Translations under genes and position numbers: made by a program
Assembly: GCA_030696045.1 (NCBI GenBank)
Contig: JAUYNO010000007.1
Span: 1 to 58,635, forward strand
Origin: Stagnimonas sp.
Lineage (GTDB): Bacteria; Pseudomonadota; Gammaproteobacteria; Nevskiales; Nevskiaceae
Length of the DNA: 58,635 nt
Reading direction: 5' to 3'
In this document: in pieces, positions 47,944 through 57,277 of the stretch
Layout: every line of letters begins with the position of its first letter
Numbering within the stretch: the first letter of the stretch is position 1
The notes under the pieces: generated by a model
What the model saw: the letters and a program-made list of their open reading frames with translations, nothing else
Told to the model about the DNA's origin: nothing
Databases searched by the model: none

Positions 47944-49343
47944 GAGCGCTTGCGGTCCTGCTCGCCCTGCTGCTCGGCACCGTCGCCCATGCCGCGCCCG
48001 TCCTGCCGCAGGTGATGGATCACGGTCGCTTCCAGGGCCTGCACGTCTACCGGCCGGCCGGTGCGCCGAAGAGCTTCAGCCTGCTGCTGTCCGGCGACGG
48101 TGGCTGGGCAGAAGCGCAGATGGACGCGATGGCGCAGGTGCTGGTCGCGCAGGGCGCGCTGGTGGCCGGCATCGACACCCAGCAGATGCTCGCCTTCCTC
48201 GAAGCCGACGGCGGTGACTGCGCCTACGCGGTCGGCGATCTGGAGAATCTCGCCCACTTCGTTCAGGCCTGGGCCAAGCTGCCGGGCTACCTGCCGCCGG
48301 TGCTGACTGGCTTTTCCTCCGGCGCGACCCTGGCCTACGGGCAGCTTGTGCAGGCGAAGCCCGGTACCTTCGCGGCCGGCCTCGGCCTGGGCTTCTGTCC
48401 GGACCTGCCGCTGAAGAAGCCGCTCTGCGCCGGCGAGGGCCTGCGCTTCAAGCCGCGCAAGGATGGCCAGGGCGTCGATCTGCTGCCGGCGCCGAAGCTG
48501 GCGACCCCCTTCGTCGCCCTGCTTGGCGAGCAGGACAGCTACTGTGCCGCCAAGCCCACCCAGGCCTTCATCGACCAGATTCCGGTGGCGCGCCAGGTGC
48601 TGCTGCCGCAGGTGGCGCACGACTATGGCGACCACGGCCGCGGCCGTGCGGCGCTGGCGGCGGCCTATCGCAAGCTGGCGCAGGTTCCGACGGTCGTGGC
48701 GACGCCGGCCGATCTCGGCGAGCTACCGGTGATCGAGGACCACGCCGATAGCGATCAGGGCGGCAGTGGTGATGGGGGGCGCTTCGCCGTGCTGTGGAGC
48801 GGCGATGGCGGCTGGGCCGGGCTCGACAAGGATGTCGCCGAGGCCCTGCGCACGCGCGGCATCTCGGTGGTCGGCGTCGATTCCCTGCGCTACTTCTGGA
48901 CGGCGCGGACGCCGGCCGGCATCGGCGCCGACCTCGACCGCATCATCCGCCACTACAGCGCCGCCTGGGGCAAGCGCGAGGTGATCCTGATCGGCTACTC
49001 GCAGGGCGCCGACGTGCTGCCCTTTGCCATCAACCACCTGAGCGAGACGACCCGCAAGCAGGTGCTGCTGGCGGCGGCGATTGGCCTCTCGGATCACGCC
49101 GTGTTCGAGTTCCAGCTCAGCAATTGGGTGGCCGACAACAACAACGGCCCAGCGACCCTGCCCGAGGTGCGCAAGCTGCGCACGCCCTTTCTGTGCATCT
49201 ACGGCGAGGAAGAGGAAGACAGCATCTGTCCGCAGCTGACGGGCAGCCGCGTGACGGTGGCGAAGCTGCCGGGTGGGCATCACTTCGATGGCGACTACGG
49301 CAGTCTCGCCGAGACCATTTTGAAGGCGCTGCCCAAGCCCTGA
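47940..49343 (+). CDS. acvB: AcvB/VirJ family periplasmic hydrolase
   Basis: Exported protein of 467 residues with a signal peptide (LLLGTVAHA, cleavage near 18). Two alpha/beta-hydrolase-like halves share the SGDGGWA motif (51-57 and 287-293); each has a GxSxG elbow: S126 in TGFSSG and S354 in IGYSQG. The C-terminal half is the VirJ domain, ending with the histidine in GGHHFDGDY. Characterised AcvB hydrolyses lysyl-phosphatidylglycerol, balancing MprF/LpiA. Start: ATG at 47940, overlapping the mprF stop. The whole arrangement matches an mprF-acvB operon. REP elements follow the stop. Confidence 0.88.
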   Translation: MRALAVLLALLLGTVAHAAPVLPQVMDHGRFQGLHVYRPAGAPKSFSLLLSGDGGWAEAQMDAMAQVLVAQGALVAGIDTQQMLAFLEADGGDCAYAVGDLENLAHFVQAWAKLPGYLPPVLTGFSSGATLAYGQLVQAKPGTFAAGLGLGFCPDLPLKKPLCAGEGLRFKPRKDGQGVDLLPAPKLATPFVALLGEQDSYCAAKPTQAFIDQIPVARQVLLPQVAHDYGDHGRGRAALAAAYRKLAQVPTVVATPADLGELPVIEDHADSDQGGSGDGGRFAVLWSGDGGWAGLDKDVAEALRTRGISVVGVDSLRYFWTARTPAGIGADLDRIIRHYSAAWGKREVILIGYSQGADVLPFAINHLSETTRKQVLLAAAIGLSDHAVFEFQLSNWVADNNNGPATLPEVRKLRTPFLCIYGEEEEDSICPQLTGSRVTVAKLPGGHHFDGDYGSLAETILKALPKP

Positions 49344-49348
49344 TGGTG

Positions 49349-49405
49349 GTCGCGGGCAAGCCCGCTCCTACAGCGTGATTTTGTAGGAGGGGCCCCGGCC
49401 CCGAT
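49349..49405. repeat. REP-like pair in inverted orientation
   Basis: TCGCGGGCAAGCCCGCTCCTAC, then a spacer and GTAGGAGGGGCC-CC-GGCCCCGA. This is the inverse of the units at 25308 and 26256, with a longer spacer. It separates the convergent acvB and anti-sigma genes. Confidence 0.8.
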
Positions 49406-49411
49406 GCTTTG

Positions 49412-50197
49412 CTAAAGCGCCCGCGCTGCCGGCATCGCGCCGAGCACCTTGCCGGTCGGCAGGCCGGTCGGCGAGCCGCCCTTGGGTTCCTCGCTCACCG
49501 CCAGGGTCAGGGTCATGTGGCGCAGCTCCTCGCTGGGCATGTCGGGCAGGGGCATCTCGGCGCCGGTCGCCGCCTGCTCCGGCAGCACGCCCAGGGAATG
49601 CGGCTTGCCGCCGGTGTCGAGCATCCACAGTTCGAGATCACGCTGGCTGATGTCCACCGGCATCGAGCCGGGGGCCAGGCTGATGCGCATCAGATGCTTT
49701 TCGGGGTGCAGGGACACCGCCCAGCGCGCCTCGCTGCCTTCGAACTGGATGGTCGCGACATAGGGCATGGGCTGGGCGCGGAAGGTTTCCAGCGCCAGCA
49801 GCAGGCTCTCGCTGCGGTGCATCTCGCGCCAGAGCGCGCCGCTCAGCACCACGCTGGCGACCGAGGCGGCCAGAGCCCAGCTGCGCCAGAGGAACAGATT
49901 GCCGCTGGCCGGCGCGGCCGCCGGCACCGGCGGCGGCGCCGGGCGCAGCGGGCGGACCTTGTTGTCGTCGACCAGGATTTCGCGGGCCAGCGCCGTCCAC
50001 ACCCGCTCGCGCGGCGTGACCGGGCTCAACTGGGCCGGAATCTCGGCGAAGCGCTCCTGCCAGAAAGTGACTTCGGCGCGCAGATCGCGGTCGCGGGCGA
50101 GCAGCTTTTCGAAGCGGCGGCGGGCGCGGCCGGTCAGCAATCCAAGGGCATATTCGGCGGCCAGGGAACTGCGCAATTCGGGCTGGGCGAGTTTCAT
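49412..50197 (-). CDS. Anti-sigma-K factor, RskA-type
   Basis: Membrane-anchored anti-sigma factor of 261 residues. An N-terminal sigma-binding region (LRSSLAAEYALGLLTGRARRRFEKLL) is followed by a Pro/Ala linker, one transmembrane helix at about 105-122 (SWALAASVASVVLSGALW) and a periplasmic RskA domain ending in EEPKGGSPTGLPTGKVLGAM, the typical RskA sequence. The start overlaps the sigma gene stop by 4 bases (ATGA). It would hold the sigma factor at the membrane until a periplasmic signal, presumably by proteolysis. No histidine-zinc motif is obvious. Confidence 0.9.
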   Translation of the reverse strand: MKLAQPELRSSLAAEYALGLLTGRARRRFEKLLARDRDLRAEVTFWQERFAEIPAQLSPVTPRERVWTALAREILVDDNKVRPLRPAPPPVPAAAPASGNLFLWRSWALAASVASVVLSGALWREMHRSESLLLALETFRAQPMPYVATIQFEGSEARWAVSLHPEKHLMRISLAPGSMPVDISQRDLELWMLDTGGKPHSLGVLPEQAATGAEMPLPDMPSEELRHMTLTLAVSEEPKGGSPTGLPTGKVLGAMPAARAL

Positions 50198-50763
50198 GCG
50201 GCGGCCTCCAGGCAGCTGCGCAGCTTGCCCAGGCCGCGTCGCACCCAGCTTTTCACGGTGCCGAGCGGAGCCTGCAGCGTCTCGGCCAGCTCCGGATGCG
50301 TGTAGCCCTCGTAATAGGCCAGCATCACGCTTTTGCGTTCGGGTTCCAGCAAGCCTTTCATGCAGCGCTCCAGACGACCTATGCCCTCGCGCTCGACCGC
50401 TCGGGCCTCCGGGTTCTCGCTGTCGTCGGCCATGTCGACCCGGGTGGGCATGCCGTCCTCGTCCTCGCCCTCGATGCTGTCCTCCGGCCGCTGCGCGCGC
50501 AGCATGTCGAGCGCGCGGTGGCGGGCAATGGTGTACAGCCAGGTCGCTGGCGAGCCCTTGTCGGGGGCGTAGGACTCGGACTTGCGCCAGACCTTCAGCA
50601 GACAGTCCTGCAGCGCTTCCTCCGCCCAATCCCGACGTTTGAGCATACGCAGCAGCAGCGCGAACAGATGCGGGCCGCAGGCCAGATAAAGTTCGCGGAA
50701 GGCCTGGGCATTGCCGCCGGCGGTGGCGAGGATCAGCGCTTCGAGTCGGACGGCGTCTTGCAT
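50194..50763 (-). CDS. ECF sigma factor, SigK-like
   Basis: Sigma factor of 189 residues. Region 2 (AFRELYLACGPHLFALLLRML, EEALQDCLLKVW, GSPATWLYTIARHRALD) and region 4 (LLEPERKSVMLAYYEGYTHPELAETLQAPLGTVKSWVRRGL) are both complete; an acidic linker (EDSIEGEDEDGM) joins them. Start: ATG at 50763; the frame extends no further. It is paired with an RskA-type anti-sigma. Possible autoregulation from the motif at 50791-50818. Neighbours encode mprF/acvB on one side and phospholipase C on the other, so envelope stress is a likely theme. Confidence 0.92.
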   Translation of the reverse strand: MQDAVRLEALILATAGGNAQAFRELYLACGPHLFALLLRMLKRRDWAEEALQDCLLKVWRKSESYAPDKGSPATWLYTIARHRALDMLRAQRPEDSIEGEDEDGMPTRVDMADDSENPEARAVEREGIGRLERCMKGLLEPERKSVMLAYYEGYTHPELAETLQAPLGTVKSWVRRGLGKLRSCLEAAA

Positions 50764-50790
50764 GGCGGCGATGGTAGCGGAAGCTCGAAA

Positions 50791-50818
50791 CTACGCACGG
50801 CAACGGATTCCGGATGCA
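50791..50818 (-). promoter_or_regulatory. Possible autoregulated ECF promoter
   Basis: Minus strand: TGCATCC, 16 bases, CGTAG, with a predicted transcript start about 20 bases before the sigma gene ATG. The spacing suits ECF promoters; agreement with SigK-type -35 sequences is from memory. Confidence 0.4.
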
Positions 50819-50838
50819 ACCGCCCCCCGGGGACTCCG

Positions 50839-52908
50839 CTACACCGTCAGCCCCAGCGCCGGATCGCTGATCGAATGCCGGCCGGTTTCCACCCGGCCGG
50901 CGTAGCGGCGCAGGAAGCCGTTGGCGGTACTAACGCTGAAGTCGTACCAGCCGCCGACGGCTTTCAGCACCCGCTGCCGTTCCTCAGTGGCGCCGGCCGC
51001 GACCTCGACGGTTTCCGGCGCGGTGCTGAAGTAGGCATTGGGCGTGATGGTGTAGCTGAGCGCGCCGCTGCCGTCGTTGCGCAGTTTCAGGTACAGGTCG
51101 CCATTGGCGCTGTCGTAGCAGGCCTCGACTTCCGGCGCGCCTCCGGTCGGCAGGCTCAACGCGCTGCCCTGGAACTGGCGGTGGAAGCCGTTCGGCCCCA
51201 GTACCCAGAGGTCGTAGTTGCCGATCGCGGTCCAGCTGCCGCTGAGCGACTTGCCAGCTTCGACGGCGTAGCGGCGGGGGATCGCGAGCAGATTGCTCCG
51301 GTCGTAGACGTGGAACACCGCGCCCTGGCTGCCGGTGTTGTCGAAGCGCAACTCAATGCTGCCGTTGCCTACCCTGGCGCTGACGAACAGTTCGTAGGGC
51401 AGCGCCCGCGAAGGCCGCGCGCCCGGTTCCTGGGTCGGCGGCAGGCTGGCGTCGTTGGCGAGCTGGGCCAGGGCTTCCTGCTGGGCGCGCAGGGCGTCGG
51501 CATCGGCCTTGCTGATCGCCGGCAAGGCCGGGAAGGCCTCGTCGTTGGGGTTGGCGAAGTTGAGCGTGCTGCGGAGGTCGCCGCAGATCGCGCGCCGGTA
51601 GGCGCTGATGTTGGGCTCCATGACGCCGAAGCGCTGTTCCAGAAACTGGACCACCGAGGTGTGATCGAACACCTGGGAGTTCACCCAGCCGCCGCGGCTC
51701 CAGGGCGAGACGATGTAGCAGGGCACGCGGATGCCCGGGCCATAGACCCAGTTGCGGTCGTAGACCTGGCTGCCGACGGTGCGGCGCTCGCTGCTGTCGT
51801 CCATCGTGCTGGCGCCGGCCAGCGAGCCATCGGGCTGGGCCGAGGGCGCGCAGGGCGGCGGCACATGGTCGAAGAAGCCGTCGTTCTCGTCGAAATTGAC
51901 GATCAGAACGGTTTTGCTCCAGACCGCCGGGTCGGCGGTGAGCGCCTCGATCACCTGCTGGGTGTACCAGCCGCCCTGCACCGGGCTGGACGGGCCGGTG
52001 TGCTCGGAATAGCCGGCCGGGCCGACGATGTAGCTGACCTGGGGCAGCTTGCCGGTGAGCACGTCGTTCTTGAGTCCGTCCAGCGAGTTGTTGCCGAGCG
52101 TGCTGCTCAGGCCGCGGACCAGCAAGGGGTTGTCGGGCGCGGTCTCGCGCTGCTCGTAGGCCTGGCGGAACGGCACGAAGCCTTCCAGTGAGTTGTCGGT
52201 GAAGTTGTCGTCCATGTCCTGGTAGACCTTCCAGGAGATGCCGGCCGCCTGCAGCCGTTCGGCATAGGTAGTCCAGGCATAGCCGTCGGCGCTGGCGCCG
52301 AGATCGTCGTTGGTGTTGTCGATGGCCGGGCCACCGCCCTCGCCGCTGGGATTGTTGCTGCCGGTGAACAGGAACAGGCGATTGGGGTTGGTGCTGCTCA
52401 GTACTGAGCAGTGGTAGGCGTCGCAGATCGTGAAGGCATTGGCGAGCGCGAACTGGAACGGCAGCTCGGCCTCCTTGTAGTAGCCCATGGACTGGGCTTC
52501 CTTGATCGCCGGCCAGATGCCGGTGCGACCCTCGTTCCAGGCGAAGTGACCGTCCTCCCAGCCGTGCGGGGTGCCGCTGACGCGCTGGGCATTGCCCTTG
52601 CTGGAGTCCAGATGGAAGGGCAGCACCTGTTGCAGCGAGCGGTCGAGCTGGTACCAGACCGGCTTGCCGCCCGCGAGCGGAATGGGAAAGCGGTCGCCGA
52701 AACCGCGCACGCCCCGCATCGTGCCGAAGTAGTGGTCGAAGCTACGGTTCTCCTGCATCAGGATCACGACGTGCTCGACGTCGTTGATCGTGCCGCTGCG
52801 GTTGTTGGCCGGAATTGCCAGCGCCTTCTGGATGGACAGCGGCAGGGCCGCCAAGCCAGCGGCGCCACCGGCCAGACGCAGGAACTGGCGGCGGTCGAGC
52901 GCGCTCAT
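50839..52908 (-). CDS. Phospholipase C, phosphocholine-specific type
   Basis: Secreted phospholipase of 689 residues. A twin-arginine leader (DRRQFLRLAGGAAG, about 5-18) predicts Tat export. The catalytic domain of the bacterial PLC/acid phosphatase AcpA superfamily carries E53-N-R-S-F-D58-H59 and D-E-N-D-G-F-F-D-H, and a C-terminal pair of beta-sandwich domains (about 490-680; YELFVSARVGNGSIELRF) is typical of the Pseudomonas PlcH/PlcN group. It would cleave phosphatidylcholine or sphingomyelin outside the cell. Start: ATG at 52908; the open frame to 53229 is a shadow. Its start overlaps the stop of a small lipoprotein gene by 4 bases. The sigma/anti-sigma pair lies downstream. Confidence 0.9.
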   Translation of the reverse strand: MSALDRRQFLRLAGGAAGLAALPLSIQKALAIPANNRSGTINDVEHVVILMQENRSFDHYFGTMRGVRGFGDRFPIPLAGGKPVWYQLDRSLQQVLPFHLDSSKGNAQRVSGTPHGWEDGHFAWNEGRTGIWPAIKEAQSMGYYKEAELPFQFALANAFTICDAYHCSVLSSTNPNRLFLFTGSNNPSGEGGGPAIDNTNDDLGASADGYAWTTYAERLQAAGISWKVYQDMDDNFTDNSLEGFVPFRQAYEQRETAPDNPLLVRGLSSTLGNNSLDGLKNDVLTGKLPQVSYIVGPAGYSEHTGPSSPVQGGWYTQQVIEALTADPAVWSKTVLIVNFDENDGFFDHVPPPCAPSAQPDGSLAGASTMDDSSERRTVGSQVYDRNWVYGPGIRVPCYIVSPWSRGGWVNSQVFDHTSVVQFLEQRFGVMEPNISAYRRAICGDLRSTLNFANPNDEAFPALPAISKADADALRAQQEALAQLANDASLPPTQEPGARPSRALPYELFVSARVGNGSIELRFDNTGSQGAVFHVYDRSNLLAIPRRYAVEAGKSLSGSWTAIGNYDLWVLGPNGFHRQFQGSALSLPTGGAPEVEACYDSANGDLYLKLRNDGSGALSYTITPNAYFSTAPETVEVAAGATEERQRVLKAVGGWYDFSVSTANGFLRRYAGRVETGRHSISDPALGLTV

Positions 52909-53129
52909 GACGAAACCTCGGTTGCGGGGCTGCAACTGGCGGCGCTGGCCAGGGTCGGAGCCGACATCGTAGCGGGAGCGCAGCGCATCTTCGGCGGCAG
53001 GGGCAGGTCCGGATCGACCGGCGGGTTCGCCGGCGGCACCTGCGTGACGGAGGGCGGCAGGCTGTTGCCGCAGGCGGACAGCAGGGCGGCCAGGGCCAGC
53101 AGGCCGGCGCGCAGGATGGTGGTGCTCAT
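52905..53129 (-). CDS. Small lipoprotein coupled to phospholipase C
   Basis: Lipoprotein of 74 residues with lipobox LSAC (lipidated C20) followed by a Pro-rich tether (PPSVTQVPPANPPVDPDLPLPP) and three further cysteines. No family recognised. The stop overlaps the phospholipase start (ATGA), so the two are translationally coupled; a chaperone, anchor or immunity-like role for the enzyme is conceivable but unsupported. Start: ATG at 53129 with GGGG and CATCC before it rather than a clear ribosome site. The upstream 150 bases lead to the divergent hemB. Confidence 0.65.
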   Translation of the reverse strand: MSTTILRAGLLALAALLSACGNSLPPSVTQVPPANPPVDPDLPLPPKMRCAPATMSAPTLASAASCSPATEVSS

Positions 53130-53143
53130 GATTCCCCGGATGA

Positions 53144-54274
<1,131 letters not shown>

Positions 54275-54307
54275 CGCACCGTCCTCGCCACCGCCCGGGA
54301 GTCCGCC

Positions 54308-55018
54308 ATGAGCCTGCAGCTGTACCAGTTTCCGCGTACCGGCCGCCTGCCCAATGACAGCCCCTTCTGCCTGAAGGCCGAGACCTATTTGCGCCTGGTC
54401 GGGCTGCCCTACGAGACCGTCACCGCGCCGCCGTTCAAGAGCCCTACCGGCAAGCTGCCGATGCTGGTCGACGAGCGCCGGAAGATTCCGGATTCCAGCG
54501 CCATCGTCGCCCACCTCGAAGCCCAGCTTGGGCCGCGCGCCCTGGACGCTGGACTGAGCGCGACCCAGCGCGCGCAGTCGCATCTGATCCAGCGCACCGT
54601 CGAAGAGCACCTGTACTGGTCGCTGCTGTGGTTGCGCTGGATCGACACGGCCGGCTGGCGCGCGACCCGAACCGCCTTCTTCGGCAGCATCCCGCCCGGG
54701 CCGCGCCACCTGATTGGCGGCCTGATCCGGCGCAAGGTCGCTCGCGATGCCCGTGGCCACGGCCTGGCCCTGCATTCCCGCGCCGAAATCCTGCACCGCG
54801 CCACCCAGGACCTCGCCGCGCTCTCGGCCCTGCTCGGCGAACAGGACTACTTCCTCGGTGCCGAGCCGCATGCCATCGACGCCACCGCCTATGGCTTCCT
54901 CGGCAACATCCTCGACTCCGATCTGCGCACCGCGCTGACCGATATCGCCGCCAGCTACTCAAACCTGGTGGCGTACTGCCGGCGCATGCAGCGGCGCTGC
55001 TTCCCCGAACTTTCGTAG
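54308..55018 (+). CDS. Glutathione S-transferase-like protein
   Basis: Protein of 236 residues. An N-terminal thioredoxin-like part (SPFCLKAETYLRLVGLPYETV) with C21 and the cis-Pro-containing GKLPMLVDERRKIPDSSAIV is followed by a helical C-terminal domain (DYFLGAEPHAIDATAYGFLGN). It resembles the metaxin/Tom37-like GST branch rather than classical cytosolic GSTs. Start: ATG with GGGAG 6 bases upstream. It lies between hemB (33 bases) and aroE (14 bases) and is probably cotranscribed. The function is likely detoxification or unknown. Confidence 0.85.
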   Translation: MSLQLYQFPRTGRLPNDSPFCLKAETYLRLVGLPYETVTAPPFKSPTGKLPMLVDERRKIPDSSAIVAHLEAQLGPRALDAGLSATQRAQSHLIQRTVEEHLYWSLLWLRWIDTAGWRATRTAFFGSIPPGPRHLIGGLIRRKVARDARGHGLALHSRAEILHRATQDLAALSALLGEQDYFLGAEPHAIDATAYGFLGNILDSDLRTALTDIAASYSNLVAYCRRMQRRCFPELS

Positions 55019-55032
55019 GACCCGCATCCGCC

Positions 55033-55917
55033 ATGGACCGCTACGCCGTCATCGGCTACCCCGTTGCCCACTCCAAGTCGCCCTTCATCCATGCCGCCTT
55101 CGCGCGGCAGACCGGGCAGAAGCTCAGCTACGAGGCGGTCGAGATCGCGCCGGCGGCGCTGACCGAGACGCTCCAGCAGATGCACGCCGAGCCTTACGCC
55201 GGCCTCAATGTCACCCTGCCGCACAAGGTCGCGGTGGCGGCGCTGTGCGAGGCGGTGAGCGAGCGCGCCAGGCTCGCCGGCGCGGTCAACACCCTGGTGC
55301 GGACTGCGACCGGCTGGAGCGGCGACAACACCGACGGCGCTGGTTTCGTCCACGACCTGCAGGTCAATCTCGGCGTCGCCATTGCCGGCAAGCGGGTGCT
55401 GCTGCTGGGCGCCGGCGGCGCCGCGCGTGGCCTGATCGCGCCGATCCTGGCCGAGCGGCCGGCGGAACTGGCGGTATCCAACCGCAATCCCTGGAAGCCG
55501 GAAGAGCTGGCCGAGCAGTTCAAGGCGCTCGGCCCCATCGTGCCGCGCACCCATCTGTCGCTGAAGGGCGACCGCTACGACCTGGTAATCAACGCCACCA
55601 GCGCCGGCCATGCGAACACGATGCCGCGCCTGCCGGGGCAGATTCTTGCCGAGGGCGGCGTCTGCTACGACCTGTCCTACGGGGCCTCGGCCGAACCCTT
55701 CTGCGCCTGGGCGCGCACCCAGGGCGCCGCGCTGCAGGCCGACGGTCTGGGCATGCTGGTCGAGCAGGCGGCGGCGGCCTTCGAGTTGTGGCGTGGCGTC
55801 CGCCCGCACACCGCCCCGGTGCTGGCGGCGCTGCGCACGCCCGAGCCCTGCGGCAGCGGCATCACTCATCGGTTGCCGCCCAAACCAGTGCATCCGAACC
55901 GCATCGGTCAGGACTGA
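55033..55917 (+). CDS. aroE: Shikimate dehydrogenase
   Basis: Reduces 3-dehydroshikimate with NADPH in aromatic amino acid synthesis. The product has 294 residues. Substrate residues S14-K-S16 in VAHSKSP, catalytic K65 in VTLPHK, N86 and D100 in DNTDGAG, and the dinucleotide loop GAGGAARG (126-133) are all present. The last 20 residues (TPEPCGSGITHRLPPKP) exceed the usual end, so the C-terminus is somewhat extended. Start: ATG at 55033, AGGA 13 bases upstream. Its last base is the first base of the MITE-like repeat at 55917. Confidence 0.95.
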   Translation: MDRYAVIGYPVAHSKSPFIHAAFARQTGQKLSYEAVEIAPAALTETLQQMHAEPYAGLNVTLPHKVAVAALCEAVSERARLAGAVNTLVRTATGWSGDNTDGAGFVHDLQVNLGVAIAGKRVLLLGAGGAARGLIAPILAERPAELAVSNRNPWKPEELAEQFKALGPIVPRTHLSLKGDRYDLVINATSAGHANTMPRLPGQILAEGGVCYDLSYGASAEPFCAWARTQGAALQADGLGMLVEQAAAAFELWRGVRPHTAPVLAALRTPEPCGSGITHRLPPKPVHPNRIGQD

Positions 55918-56059
55918 GAGCTTGTGAATAAATCTACTGCGCTGTCCTGCTGCTACGTCATGCGCTGCTCGCAATCCTCACGCACTGGAGTGCGCTGCGG
56001 TTGCTGCGCTGCTATTCCTTGCATCAGGCCATGCTCGCTACGATTTCTTCACAAGCTCT
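55917..56059. mobile_element. MITE-like repeat, copy 2 (intact ends)
   Basis: AGAGCTTGTGAATAAATC (55917-55934) and GATTTCTTCACAAGCTCT (56042-56059) are inverted repeats of 18 bases with one mismatch. The interior matches 22369-22497 closely and includes CGCACT-GG-AGTGCG. The element begins at the last base of the aroE stop codon and lies between convergent genes, followed by a CTGAGTC-CGC-GACTCAG hairpin. Confidence 0.8.
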
Positions 56060-56070
56060 GAGTCCGCGAC

Positions 56071-56727
56071 TCAGCTACCGAGCGGCAGGTGATGGCGGTG
56101 CACGCCCTCGGCCTTCCGGCCGGCCAGTTCGATCATCGCCGCCGCCACCGCTTCCACCTTCACCGCGCGGTACTTGGCCAGTTCGCCGCTCAGCGCCCGG
56201 TTGAGTAGCGGCGCCGCCTTGCTGGCGACCCACTCGGCCGGACGCCATTCCCCGCGCTCGGCGAGCAGGAGCGAGGGGCGGACGATGTGCAGGCTGGCGA
56301 AACCGACTTCCTGCAGGGCCTGCTCCATGCGCGCCTTCACCCGCGAGTAGAAGGCCGGCGAGCGCAGCGAGGCGCCGACCGCCGAGACCACCAGGAACTG
56401 CTGAGCGCCCTGGGCCTTGCTGGCGCGCGCCAGATCCAGCACCAGGTGGTAGTCGACGCGCTCGAAGGCGGCCTTGCTGCCGGCCTTGCGCAGGGTGGTG
56501 CCCAGGCAGCAATAGACATCGTCGGCGGCCAGCGCCGGGCCCAGGCTGGCGATGTCCTCGGTGAACGGCAGTTGCTCCAGCTTCGGATGGCTGAGGCTCA
56601 GCGGCCGCCGGCTGAGCGCCTTGACCCGGGCATAGCGCGGGCTGGCCAGCAACTGCGTCAGCAGGGCCTGGCCGACGGCGCCGGTGGGGCCGGCGACCAG
56701 GGCGGTGAGGGTGGGGCTGCTCGGCAT
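56071..56727 (-). CDS. NAD(P)-binding protein, HTATIP2/YraR-like
   Basis: Atypical SDR of 218 residues. The N-terminal GPTGAVGQALLTQLL (13-27) is the GxxGxxG nucleotide loop; DVYCCLGTTLRKAGSKAAFERVDYH is highly typical of the NAD(P)H-binding HTATIP2/YraR group, and Y127-S-R-V-K131 resembles the YxxxK site. The physiological reaction is unknown. Start: ATG at 56727 without a clear Shine-Dalgarno. It converges on aroE with the repeat element between, and is divergent from the thioesterase at 56828, 100 bases away. Confidence 0.85.
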   Translation of the reverse strand: MPSSPTLTALVAGPTGAVGQALLTQLLASPRYARVKALSRRPLSLSHPKLEQLPFTEDIASLGPALAADDVYCCLGTTLRKAGSKAAFERVDYHLVLDLARASKAQGAQQFLVVSAVGASLRSPAFYSRVKARMEQALQEVGFASLHIVRPSLLLAERGEWRPAEWVASKAAPLLNRALSGELAKYRAVKVEAVAAAMIELAGRKAEGVHRHHLPLGS

Positions 56728-56827
56728 GATGGCGGTGTCAACGGGTAGCGAGGGCGGAGTTTATCGGAGCAAATCACGTGCCGCGTTACGATGCCGGCCC
56801 CACCACCGGTCAGGAGCAGGACGCGGC

Positions 56828-57268
56828 ATGAGCATCTGGAAATGGCAGGCGACGCCCGAGCAGGTCCAGGCTTCGGCGCAGGGTTCGATGAGCGCCCACC
56901 TGGGCCTGAAGATCACCGAGATCGGGCCGGACTACGTGCGCGGCACCCTGCCGGTCGACCATCGCACCAAGCAGCCCTACGGCCGCCTGCACGGCGGCGC
57001 CAACGTGGTGCTGGCCGAGGAACTGGGCAGCTTCGGCGCCAATCTCTGCCTGGACCCGAACGAGGCCTTCGCGGTGGGGCTGGAGATCAATGCCAACCAC
57101 CTGCGCGGCGTCACCGCCGGCACGGTCACCGGCACCGCGCGGCCGCTGCACATCGGCCGCAGCACCCAGGTCTGGGAGATCCGCATCGAGACCGAGGCCG
57201 GCGAACTGGCCTGCATCTCGCGGCTGACCATGGCGGTGGTCTCGAAGCGGCCGGGCAAGAGTGGCTGA
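56828..57268 (+). CDS. Hotdog thioesterase (PaaI/MenI-like)
   Basis: Hotdog-fold acyl-CoA thioesterase of 146 residues. YGRLHGGANVVLAEELGSFGA contains HGG and the catalytic E at the helix, typical of MenI/YdiI (1,4-dihydroxy-2-naphthoyl-CoA thioesterase-like) proteins, followed by GLEINANHLRGV. Start: ATG with CAGGAG 11 bases upstream; the frame that starts at 56684 is longer but lacks support. It is the third PaaI-type thioesterase gene in the window. No menaquinone genes are nearby, so a housekeeping acyl-CoA thioesterase is as likely. Confidence 0.87.
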   Translation: MSIWKWQATPEQVQASAQGSMSAHLGLKITEIGPDYVRGTLPVDHRTKQPYGRLHGGANVVLAEELGSFGANLCLDPNEAFAVGLEINANHLRGVTAGTVTGTARPLHIGRSTQVWEIRIETEAGELACISRLTMAVVSKRPGKSG

Positions 57269-57277
57269 CGCGCTGCC

